5,798 nt of DNA, from positions 1 to 5,798 of the forward strand of contig JABHWQ010000025.1 in assembly GCA_018657655.1 (NCBI GenBank), read 5' to 3'. The DNA is from Chloroflexota bacterium. Lineage in GTDB: Bacteria; Chloroflexota; Dehalococcoidia; SZUA-161; SpSt-899. The translations under genes were made by a program, and so were the position numbers. This document shows positions 1 through 5,661 of this stretch, in pieces; the first letter of the stretch is position 1, and each line of letters starts with the position of its first letter. Below the pieces are notes generated by a model, which was given only the letters and a program-made list of their open reading frames with translations, searched no databases and was not told the DNA's origin.

Positions 1-305
1 AGATGCTGATGACAGGCGATTTCATCGATGCGCAGACAGCCCTTCGAGTTGGACTGGTCAACAAAGTTGTGCCGCAGGCCGAGTTGATGCAGGCTGCTGA
101 GGAGTTAGCCAATCGTATTTGTGCTGCTGCACCGCTTTCAGTGCAGGGATGCAAAGAGGCTGCCTACAGAGGTATTGAAGTCCCGCTAGTGGAAGGTCTC
201 AAAATAGAAGCAGAGATAATGGACAAGATCGGCCACAGCGAGGATGCCAAAGAAGGCCCGAGGTCTTTTGCGGAGAAACGGAAACCACAGTGGCAAGGTA
301 AGTAA
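1..305 (+). CDS. Enoyl-CoA hydratase/isomerase (crotonase) family, C-terminal part, 5' end outside window
   Basis: This is the last ~100 codons of a crotonase-superfamily protein; the frame enters from the left edge (bases 1-2 are the end of a codon), so the Met at base 3 is internal. The residues follow the family order. MLMTGDFIDAQTALRVGLVN is the segment after the catalytic helix, followed by KVVP, a helix containing APLSVQGCKEA, and the tail SEDAKEGPRSFAEKRKPQW. That tail resembles the SxDxxEGxxAFxEKRKPxF signature common in enoyl-CoA hydratases. Family members are about 255-265 aa, so roughly 60% lies upstream, including the oxyanion-hole and catalytic Glu residues, which cannot be checked. 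The usual reaction is hydration of a trans-2-enoyl-CoA in beta-oxidation; isomerases and other crotonases share this tail, so the substrate is open. It ends in TAA, 26 bp before a strong terminator, and so is probably the last gene of its transcript. Confidence 0.9.
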   Translation, partial: MLMTGDFIDAQTALRVGLVNKVVPQAELMQAAEELANRICAAAPLSVQGCKEAAYRGIEVPLVEGLKIEAEIMDKIGHSEDAKEGPRSFAEKRKPQWQGK

Positions 306-331
306 AAGTTAACCGGTAGTGTGTTTTCATT

Positions 332-365
332 AAGGGGGCAGTTCGCTGTGAAACTGCCCCCTTTT
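332..365 (+). terminator. Rho-independent terminator after the enoyl-CoA hydratase gene
   Basis: A perfect 12-bp stem (332-343 with 352-363) has a G5/C5 core and closes an 8-nt loop at 344-351. The 3' arm runs into TTTT at 362-365. The hairpin starts 27 bp after the hydratase stop codon. The T-tract is short but the stem is strong. On the minus strand there is no matching T-run, so it probably works mainly in the + direction and separates the hydratase from the flavoprotein gene. Confidence 0.85.
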
Positions 366-390
366 AGATTTCGATTCCCTAAGTAACTGT

Positions 391-441
391 GTAGAGCGAG
401 GCTTTGGCCTCGCACAAAGCGACCCTGAAGGGTTGCGCTAC
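391..441. repeat. Double-hairpin palindromic element, probable dispersed repeat
   Basis: Two similar 18-nt hairpins lie side by side. GCGAGGC-tttg-GCCTCGC (396-413) has a perfect 7-bp stem. GCGACCC-tgaa-GGGTTGC (419-436) has a 7-bp stem with one G.U pair. Five bases (414-418) separate them, and GTAG (391-394) and CTAC (438-441) can pair around both, giving a three-way-junction fold. No T-tract follows, so it is not a typical terminator. Both stems begin with GCG and both loops are tetraloops, which suggests a designed or duplicated unit rather than chance. I recall similar GTAG...CTAC double hairpins scattered between genes in Chloroflexota and planctomycete assemblies, but cannot check that here. 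No second copy occurs in this window. Confidence 0.65.
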
Positions 442-482
442 GATGAATTTATGCTACGTTGGATTTTTAGGAAAGACGCATT

Positions 483-2372
483 ATGACTGATACCATATCT
501 TTTCCTCTTCTGTTTTCTCCGATGAAAATCGGGCAGCTTGAGCTCAAAAACAGGCTTGTAATGTCTCCCGTGGGAACACGACTTGCACACGTTGGCAAGG
601 TGACAGACGCATTCAAGGAGTTTTATGCCGCTCGTGCCAGAGGTGGTGTGGGACTAATAGTATTGGAACCCTGCTTTGTTGAGCCTACGGATGAACCAAA
701 GTTTCTCTCTCTCTACGATGATAACTTTATTCCCGGTTTAAAAGAACTGGTTGAAACTATTCATTCTGAGGGGGCTAAAATTGGGGTTCAGCTGTTCCAT
801 GCCGGCTGGCAACCAGGGGCAAAGCAGGCCAGATTCTTACCACCCATCCCACCAGCAGAGATTTCCCTGGAGAGAATAAAGGAACTGGTTGGAAAATTCG
901 CGCAAGCTGCTTCCAGAACGAAGGTGGCAGGATTCGATTTGATTGAGATTCATGCAGCCCACGGATATCTTCTGAGCCAGTTTTTATCTCCACTTGGGAA
1001 TCAACGCGATGACGAGTACGGGCTAGACATAACGGGCAGAACTAGATTTGTCGTTGAGGTGATACAATCGGTGAAGGAAAGGATCGGTGATGAGTTGCCG
1101 CTGAGCTGTCGAATCAATGGTTATGAACATCTCCCGGGCGGGCTCGATCTTGAAGGGGCGAAAGAGATTGCCCCTGTGCTGGTTGATGCAGGATTAGATT
1201 TACTGAGTGTTTCGGCCGGTGCCCTTGGATCATATCCGTTGACTATCCCACCGAGCGATACAAAAGAGGGCTGCTACGTTCATTTGGCGGAAGGTATCAA
1301 ACAAGTGGTCAGCGTGCCGGTGGTTGTTGTTGGCCGGATCAATACCCCTGATTTGGCGGAAGAGACACTGAATTTGGGAAAGGCAGACCTTATTGCAATG
1401 GCGAGGGGATTGGTGGCTGACCCCGAATTTACGGTCAAAACCACGAATGGAGAGGTGCAGCGAATCCGCAAGTGTATCGCTTGTAACGCCTGCCTGGACA
1501 CCGATTATGATGGGCATATCTTGTGCACGGTCAATCCGGTAGCAGGAAGGGAAACAGAGCTTGAAACAACCCCGGCTGAGCAGTCCAAGAAAGTGATGGT
1601 TATCGGTGGTGGACTATCGGGACTGCAAGCCGCGATGGTCGCTAGTATTAGAGGGCACAAGGTTGTTTTGTATGAAGAAACCGCAAATATTGGGGGGCAG
1701 TGGCTTCTGGCATCCAGTCCACTGCACAAGCATGAATTCGAGGGGATGGTAAGCTGGCTTTCTTATGAATTAAAAACACTGGGAGTGGAAATAATACTTG
1801 GGCAATCGGTTACGTCTGCAACTGTAAAAACAGTCAATCCTGACGCGGTTATTGTGGCTACCGGAGCGTTGCCGGCTGTTCCGTCGGTGGCCGGATTTGA
1901 AAGAGAACAAGTGATTACTGCCTGGGAAGTGCTTCGAGGGAATACTACAATCGGAGAACGAGTGATGGTGATAGGTGGGGGAGCAACCGGTTTGGAAACA
2001 GCCGAATTTCTGGCTGAACAGGGTAAAAAGGTGTCGGTGGTAGAGATGCTCAAAGCCTTCGGGACGGATATGGGGGGAACCGTTTACTTCCATTTGAGGA
2101 CTCGGCTCAGGAAACTGGCGATAGAATTATTCAAGAATACCGAGGTGAAGGAGATCAACGAGTCAGGCGTAGTTGTGATGAGGAATGGTGTGGAAGAAAA
2201 CTGGGCTGCGTTTGATACCTATGTGTTGGCACTTGGTGTGAGTTCACGCAATGACTTAGCCAAAGAACTCGAGGGGAAGGTCGGCGAACTGTATGTAATC
2301 GGCGATGCCAATGCTCCTGGCAACGGGGCCAATGCTATGCGGCAGGGGTATGAGATTGGTATGAAAATATAG
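483..2372 (+). CDS. FMN/4Fe-4S/FAD oxidoreductase, 2,4-dienoyl-CoA reductase / TMADH-like (Old Yellow Enzyme family)
   Basis: The 629-aa protein has the layout of E. coli FadH (2,4-dienoyl-CoA reductase, ~671 aa) and trimethylamine dehydrogenase. Residues 8-320 form an Old Yellow Enzyme TIM barrel for FMN (LKNRLVMSPVG at 21-31; GVQLFHAG at 101-108; IEIHAAHGYLLSQFLSP at 154-170, with H157, H160 and Y162; GRIN at 284-287; MARGLVADPEF at 306-316). Cysteines 331, 334, 337 and 348 form the 4Fe-4S site. GGGLSG (375-380) starts an FAD domain, GGGATG (498-503) is the NAD(P)H-type nucleotide site, and IGDANAP (606-612) is the C-terminal FAD motif. Electrons would pass from NAD(P)H through FAD and Fe-S to FMN in a soluble enzyme. 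AGGAAAG at 469-475 lies 7 nt before the ATG. The barrel is slightly short around residues 110-130, where OYE proteins usually have a longer loop. A dienoyl- or enoyl-CoA substrate fits the neighbouring hydratase but is inference; other ene-reductases share this architecture. Confidence 0.9.
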   Translation: MTDTISFPLLFSPMKIGQLELKNRLVMSPVGTRLAHVGKVTDAFKEFYAARARGGVGLIVLEPCFVEPTDEPKFLSLYDDNFIPGLKELVETIHSEGAKIGVQLFHAGWQPGAKQARFLPPIPPAEISLERIKELVGKFAQAASRTKVAGFDLIEIHAAHGYLLSQFLSPLGNQRDDEYGLDITGRTRFVVEVIQSVKERIGDELPLSCRINGYEHLPGGLDLEGAKEIAPVLVDAGLDLLSVSAGALGSYPLTIPPSDTKEGCYVHLAEGIKQVVSVPVVVVGRINTPDLAEETLNLGKADLIAMARGLVADPEFTVKTTNGEVQRIRKCIACNACLDTDYDGHILCTVNPVAGRETELETTPAEQSKKVMVIGGGLSGLQAAMVASIRGHKVVLYEETANIGGQWLLASSPLHKHEFEGMVSWLSYELKTLGVEIILGQSVTSATVKTVNPDAVIVATGALPAVPSVAGFEREQVITAWEVLRGNTTIGERVMVIGGGATGLETAEFLAEQGKKVSVVEMLKAFGTDMGGTVYFHLRTRLRKLAIELFKNTEVKEINESGVVVMRNGVEENWAAFDTYVLALGVSSRNDLAKELEGKVGELYVIGDANAPGNGANAMRQGYEIGMKI

Positions 2373-2399
2373 ATTTCTGGTACATAGGTCCCAACCTGT

Positions 2400-2428
2400 T
2401 TGACATGAGTGGATGGGCGGAGTAAGAT
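2400..2428 (+). promoter_or_regulatory. Sigma70-type promoter for the LURP-one-like gene
   Basis: A perfect -35 box TTGACA (2400-2405) is followed by a 17-bp spacer and TAAGAT (2423-2428, 4 of 6 matches to TATAAT). It begins 28 bp after the flavoprotein stop and predicts a start near 2435, leaving a leader of about 54 nt before the ATG at 2489. This makes the downstream gene an independent unit, though read-through from the flavoprotein gene is possible because I see no strong terminator between them. Confidence 0.55.
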
Positions 2429-2449
2429 TCAACAGAATTGTACGGATTG

Positions 2450-2466
2450 TCTCAATTAATTTGAGA
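2450..2466. promoter_or_regulatory. Inverted repeat in the leader of the LURP-one-like gene
   Basis: TCTCAA (2450-2455) and TTGAGA (2461-2466) form a perfect 6-bp inverted repeat with the 5-nt centre TTAAT. It lies just downstream of the predicted start of transcription and 9 bp before the AAGGAG ribosome binding site at 2476-2481. Size and place suit either a repressor operator or a weak leader hairpin. The sequence is AT-rich, so chance is possible. Confidence 0.3.
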
Positions 2467-2488
2467 TAATTTCAAAAGGAGCGATGGA

Positions 2489-3079
2489 ATGGCATCAGGC
2501 ACTGAATTAAACCCTGCATTTAAACTCAACACATATCTCTTTCGTCGAAAAGTATTCAAGTTCTTTGGTGGGGAATTCAAGGTATATGACGAGGACGGAA
2601 GAGAAGTCCTTCATTCGAAGCAGAAAGCGTTCAAGTTAAAGGAAGATTTTCGGGTTTATTCAGTCGACTTGAATCAGGAGCTTCTTACCATTAAAACTCC
2701 ACAGATACTTGATATTGGAGCCACGTATAATGTTGTGGATGCAACTACAGGTGAAGCCATAGGATCACTAAGACGAAAGGGTTTGAAATCGATTATCAAG
2801 GATGAATGGCTGATCCTTTCAGATCAAGGGCAAGAAATTGGAAAGATAGCTGAGAGTAGTATGTTGGGGGCTTTCATGAGCAGATTCATTGATCTGGTTC
2901 CACAAACATACAACGTTATATTGGTTGATGGAACATATGGGGCTCAGATAAAGCAACACTTTAATCCGTTTGTGTTGAAATACACCATGAAGATTTTCGA
3001 GCAGAATCCGGGGATCGATCGAAGATTATTACTTTCAGCCGGAATACTTTTAGCTGGTATCGAACGCAGGCAGAATTGA
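2489..3079 (+). CDS. LURP-one-related / phospholipid-scramblase-like (Tubby-type fold) protein
   Basis: A 196-aa protein with no signal peptide. Its order of short strands resembles the LURP-one-related (LOR, DUF567) family, which shares the tubby C-terminal/scramblase fold. YLFRRKVFKFFGGEFKVYDE (16-35) is the typical opening, then EVLHSKQKAFKLKEDFRVYS (39-58), a strand pair around NVVDATTGEAIGSLRRKGL (81-99), DEWLILSDQGQEIGKI (105-120), and a final hydrophobic helix LLLSAGILLAGIERRQ (180-195) matching the buried C-terminal helix of this fold. The start is set by AAGGAG at 2476-2481, 7 nt before the ATG; the ATG at 2484 is out of frame. Bacterial members have no agreed function; proposals include lipid or membrane binding. 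It lies between the flavoprotein and FKBP genes with its own promoter, so context gives little. The family call rests on recognition of pattern, not on catalytic residues. Confidence 0.75.
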   Translation: MASGTELNPAFKLNTYLFRRKVFKFFGGEFKVYDEDGREVLHSKQKAFKLKEDFRVYSVDLNQELLTIKTPQILDIGATYNVVDATTGEAIGSLRRKGLKSIIKDEWLILSDQGQEIGKIAESSMLGAFMSRFIDLVPQTYNVILVDGTYGAQIKQHFNPFVLKYTMKIFEQNPGIDRRLLLSAGILLAGIERRQN

Positions 3080-3122
3080 AACTTAATAGAGGCAAGGGCA
3101 TGAAATTAGCGGGATGATATAG

Positions 3123-3174
3123 TTGGCTGGGAGCTTGTTTGACTTGACATAATCATATTTGGTAAAGGTAAGTT
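3123..3174 (+). promoter_or_regulatory. Candidate promoter region for the FKBP gene, boxes ambiguous
   Basis: The 137-bp gap between the LURP-like and FKBP genes contains a perfect TTGACA at 3144-3149 overlapping TTGACT at 3139-3144, but no good -10 lies 16-18 bp downstream; TAAGTT (3169-3174) would need a 19-bp spacer. Alternatively CATAAT (3148-3153, 5 of 6) could pair with TTGGCT (3123-3128) over 19 bp. A promoter here is likely, since no other signal for the FKBP gene is seen, but which boxes are used cannot be settled by eye. Confidence 0.35.
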
Positions 3175-3216
3175 ACAGCAAAACAGAAAAGGCGGAATAA
3201 GAAGAGGTTGGAAGAT

Positions 3217-3645
3217 ATGATTGAAGCACAATTCGGTGATACTATCATGGTCCATTACGTAGGCACTCTGGATGATGGCTCTCGTTTTGATTCTTCGACA
3301 GCGTCGTCTCCACTTGTGTTTAAAGTTGGCGAAGGTGATGTAATTCCCGGCTTTGAAGAGGCGGTTATTGGGATGCGTCCAGGCGAATCAAAGTCTATCA
3401 GAATTCCTATGGAGGAGGGTTGTGGTCCGCGTGATGAGGGGAAGGTGGGAATGGTACCCCGAGACGAACTACCCCCTGATGTAGATCCAGAGCCGGGTCT
3501 TATGATTCAAGTCAATCACCCGGATGGGAATGTTGAGGTAATCACGATAGTCAATGTGTCCGAGACGACTGTAGTGTTGGATGCAAACCATCCTCTGGCA
3601 GGTAAGGACTTGAATTATGAGATCGAATTGCTGGAGATTTTTTGA
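3217..3645 (+). CDS. SlyD-like FKBP-type peptidyl-prolyl cis-trans isomerase
   Basis: A 142-aa cytoplasmic FKBP of the SlyD type: an FKBP core interrupted by an insert-in-flap chaperone domain. The N-terminal core has GDTIMVHYVGTLDDGSRFDSS (7-27, with Y14 and D25 at the usual pocket positions) and VIPGFEEAVIGMRPGES (42-58). The insert runs from about 66 to 118 (GPRDEGKVGMVPRDELP, 70-86). The core closes with NHPLAGKDLNYEIELLEIF (124-142), the SlyD signature. It would speed prolyl isomerisation and hold folding intermediates. There is no His/Cys-rich tail, so the nickel role of E. coli SlyD is not expected. Cys69 stands where the family usually has Tyr in an A-Y-G motif. I chose the ATG at 3217: AGAGG (3203-3207) sits 9 nt upstream and homologues begin just before the GD. 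A TTG at 3208 in the same frame abuts that Shine-Dalgarno and is unlikely. Confidence 0.9.
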   Translation: MIEAQFGDTIMVHYVGTLDDGSRFDSSTASSPLVFKVGEGDVIPGFEEAVIGMRPGESKSIRIPMEEGCGPRDEGKVGMVPRDELPPDVDPEPGLMIQVNHPDGNVEVITIVNVSETTVVLDANHPLAGKDLNYEIELLEIF

Positions 3646-3648
3646 TCG

Positions 3649-3972
3649 ATGGCTGATGCACTTCCGGAGCAATGGGCTGACCGAGAATTCGCTGACAACT
3701 ACCTTCCGATTGCGCACTATCTAGTACTTGCTGAATCTCGATCGCTTCATGCTTGGGAGTTCTCTTTTCTCTTCTTTATGTTGCAATAGCAGGGATTTCA
3801 GATTGCATACTATACTGGTGACCGTACTATTGCTGACATGCTGATTGAAGACCAATCCAAGAAGCGGCCCCAAGCACAAATGAAATCTCTTGTTACGGTG
3901 GCAGTTCATCGAGGTGCCGGGTGGTTCTCAGCATATTACCATGGCGGCCCTGATGATCCTAACTCGACATAA
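3649..3972 (+). pseudogene. Decayed reading frame with in-frame TAG; possible methyltransferase N-terminal remnant
   Basis: An ATG three bases after the FKBP stop opens 46 codons to a TAG at 3787-3789. The same frame then stays open for 60 more codons to TAA at 3970-3972. The first part (ALPEQWADREFADNYLPIAH, then YLVLAESRSLHAW) reminds me of the N-terminus of bacterial class I SAM-dependent methyltransferases, which often have W-x-x-x-x-FAxxYxxxAxxxxxER before the SAM motif. No GxGxG SAM-binding motif follows, so the catalytic core is missing. The second part (from QGFQIAYYTGDRT to AYYHGGPDDPNST) I do not recognise. GGAG at 3633-3636 is 12 nt from the ATG, so coupling to FKBP translation is possible. 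The last 37 bp overlap the convergent lipoprotein gene. Most likely this is a fragment truncated by deletion and stop mutation; chance openness or recoding of TAG cannot be excluded. Confidence 0.4.
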
Positions 3973-5471
3973 GTACCGCCGTCTACTTCTAGTATCTCAA
4001 TACTCCTGTCTTCATCCCTAGCTGAAATCTCGTAGCCATAAATCACCGAATTCTCGTCCTTGACCTCGATATCATATCGAATCTCGGAGTTCTCAATATA
4101 CACCTTGCCTTCTCTGTAAGCTGCGATATGATCGATGGTCGAATCATATATTTCCAGGGTAGCAGGCCCACCATAATTCCTCGGATCAACCAGGTTGGAG
4201 TGATTGATTCTCAAATGGACATTTCCCCAAGTGACTGGCCAGGCTCGCTGTAAAACAGAATTCTTCACGGTCAATGAAGAATTATTGCAGGGTAAATCCC
4301 ATGTCATATTCTCATAGAAAACTCCGTCATCGTTGTCAGGATCGCCTAAATCGCTTAGTTCACAATCGACAAAATCCGGCGAGTTGTTACTAATTGCCCA
4401 GCCCAAACCAAAACCACTCGGTGTATCTATCACAGTGATGTGAGTATCATTACTTATACTCGCATCTCTTTCATACAGATAGGAGTCTCGAACATTGACA
4501 ACCGTGTTGGGCCATAGATCGGATAACTCCCAATCTGTCCACTGACGTTTTTCCGGGAATGAAATCTCATGCTCTCCGGCAGGAGGGAATAGTTCAAAAT
4601 ATACATGGTGAGAATCTGATACTTCAACTACCGAATCGCGCATGTCTTTCCCAAACGTGAGTTTTACCGTTGAATAATTGACAGCCGTGTAATTTACAGA
4701 GCCATCGATGGAAGTCCATGGGTCTCCCACAAAATGATCATAATAGACTGTTGACCCATCCTCAAATTCCCAGTTAACCCAGTATTGGTTATTCCAAAAG
4801 GAAAATGAATCCTCGATTATTAGTTCACCACCATCTTTTATAATCAACCTTGTTTGTTGATGCTCTGTCTGATCCCACAACAACAGAGAGTCTCTGATAA
4901 CCAGGGTTCCATAAACTTCGATGTTTTGCCTTTGAGTAGGTCTTACCCAAACAATGTGGTTCTCGAAAAGAACTTCTTCACCCGACCTGACAACGAAAGT
5001 TTCATCGATGACTATTTGCTCTCTAGGATCATCCGTCCGATGGGTATAGCCTTGCAACTCCATATCCCAGACCGGCATTGAAGGGTCACTTTCATCGACA
5101 AAACAAAAAACACAGTCTCCTTCATATATTGAAAGGGGATCGATTGTCGGTTCAGGTGGCGGGCGGGGCGTACTCGTGTGTATTGTACCCGGTTCTATCG
5201 GCAGCGCGATTGGTGTACTGGTATTGTCGGTTTGCATAGGTATTTCTCCCTCTGCCGGTTCCGATGGAGCGGGAGTTGGCTGAGACCTTGTAGCGGTTGG
5301 AGCGGACACGTTTGTGTGCGTTGTGCTCGGCGCTGTTGGCAACACGGCCAGTGTTGTAGCAATATCAGTTGGTACAGGTGTTTCTTCATCAGGTGCTGAA
5401 CCGTTTGTACAGCCTGAGGTAATTGCAACTATCACGAATCCAATGATAATCAGAATACTGTAATTTCTCAT
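3936..5471 (-). CDS. Lipoprotein with Thr/Pro-rich linker and predicted right-handed beta-helix domain
   Basis: A 511-aa exported protein. Residues 1-20 are a signal peptide (MRN, then a hydrophobic run 5-17) ending in ITSG before Cys21, a lipobox with Thr rather than Leu at -3, so the mature protein should be lipid-anchored outside the membrane. Residues 22-112 are a Thr/Pro/Ser/Ala-rich, probably disordered linker containing two related 46-residue units. After a CVFC pair (C120, C123), residues ~150-490 show repeated short beta strands ending in D/N-S: VYGTLVIRDS (187-195), GGELIIEDS (214-222), TVVNVRDS (323-330), SLTVKNS (399-405), VHLRINHS (418-425), TLEIYDS (438-444) and KVYIENS (456-462). 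This spacing fits a pectate-lyase-type parallel beta-helix. Such domains often bind or cleave polysaccharide, but I see no catalytic residues that establish an enzyme, so binding or structure is equally likely. The Shine-Dalgarno is weak (AGAG just upstream). It is convergent with the FKBP side. Confidence 0.8.
   Translation of the reverse strand: MRNYSILIIIGFVIVAITSGCTNGSAPDEETPVPTDIATTLAVLPTAPSTTHTNVSAPTATRSQPTPAPSEPAEGEIPMQTDNTSTPIALPIEPGTIHTSTPRPPPEPTIDPLSIYEGDCVFCFVDESDPSMPVWDMELQGYTHRTDDPREQIVIDETFVVRSGEEVLFENHIVWVRPTQRQNIEVYGTLVIRDSLLLWDQTEHQQTRLIIKDGGELIIEDSFSFWNNQYWVNWEFEDGSTVYYDHFVGDPWTSIDGSVNYTAVNYSTVKLTFGKDMRDSVVEVSDSHHVYFELFPPAGEHEISFPEKRQWTDWELSDLWPNTVVNVRDSYLYERDASISNDTHITVIDTPSGFGLGWAISNNSPDFVDCELSDLGDPDNDDGVFYENMTWDLPCNNSSLTVKNSVLQRAWPVTWGNVHLRINHSNLVDPRNYGGPATLEIYDSTIDHIAAYREGKVYIENSEIRYDIEVKDENSVIYGYEISARDEDRSIEILEVDGGTYVELGSSGPPW
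5175..5385 (-). repeat. Imperfect 138-bp tandem duplication in the lipoprotein linker
   Basis: Bases 5175-5247 and 5313-5385 align without gaps at a 138-bp (46-codon) offset, with about 60% identity judged by eye; both end in AGGT-A/G-TTTCT. At protein level the units read TDIATTLAVLPTAPSTTHTN and TDNTSTPIALPIEPGTIHTS, keeping T, LP and P-x-T-x-HT positions. This indicates an old in-frame duplication that lengthened the Thr/Pro linker. The bases between copies (5248-5312) encode the rest of the first unit and continue the low-complexity composition. Confidence 0.6.
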
Positions 5472-5553
5472 TATTTACTCTATTGCCCAAAGTCCGAATT
5501 AACAAACTGCAATGGTATATCGTATTGGCTTTGTAGCACTCCAATTTGACAGC

Positions 5554-5582
5554 ATTATACGCTTTTGGTCGGAGGGAGGCAA
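5554..5582 (-). promoter_or_regulatory. Sigma70-type promoter for the lipoprotein gene
   Basis: Read on the minus strand, TTGCCT (5577-5582, 4 of 6) is followed by a 17-bp spacer and a perfect TATAAT (5554-5559). Transcription would begin near 5547, giving a leader of about 75 nt before the ATG at 5471. A 5-bp inverted repeat, ATTGG (5524-5528) and CCAAT (5541-5545), lies within the first bases of that leader. The left end of the insertion sequence is only about 75 bp upstream of the -35 box. Confidence 0.7.
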
Positions 5583-5628
5583 GTGAGGAGAACGGTCGGC
5601 AGTGGGTCAATTTGAACGCCTTGCTTTT

Positions 5629-5661
5629 GGGGAGAATTAAATGGAAGTATATCCTAAATGA
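5629..5661 (+). pseudogene. Gene start apparently interrupted by the IS3-family element
   Basis: GGGGAG (5629-5634) sits 6 nt before an ATG at 5641, an excellent ribosome binding site. The frame reads MEVYPK and then hits TGA at 5659-5661, the first three bases of the putative insertion-sequence end. The simplest reading is that a gene began here and the element landed after its sixth codon, supplying a stop. The rest of the gene would lie beyond the right end of the element, outside the window. With only six codons, no product can be named and a chance Shine-Dalgarno plus ATG is possible. Confidence 0.35.

Noticed and set aside
164..415. Open frame on the minus strand across the hydratase end, the terminator and the repeat
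   Set aside because: It lies opposite a clear crotonase gene and runs through the terminator hairpin; the product shows no known pattern.
391..441. tRNA or second terminator at the double hairpin
   Set aside because: No acceptor, anticodon or T-loop pattern fits, and no T-tract follows the stems.
2386..2400. Terminator after the flavoprotein gene (AGGT...ACCT then GTTT)
   Set aside because: The stem is only 4 bp with a weak T-run, too little to call.
3208..3216. TTG start for the FKBP gene, adding three residues
   Set aside because: The AGAGG site directly touches the TTG, leaving no spacer, whereas the ATG at 3217 has a 9-nt spacer and matches homologue starts.
3721..3909. Minus-strand 62-codon frame in the gap before the lipoprotein 3' end
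   Set aside because: No good ribosome binding site, no recognisable motif, and it shares the low-evidence region of the decayed + frame.
4854..5399. Plus-strand open frames inside the lipoprotein gene
   Set aside because: They are antisense to a well-supported 511-codon gene and encode compositionally odd proteins without ribosome binding sites.
5389..5610. Minus-strand frame overlapping the start and promoter of the lipoprotein gene
   Set aside because: It covers the TATAAT promoter and the signal-peptide region in another frame and has no family resemblance.
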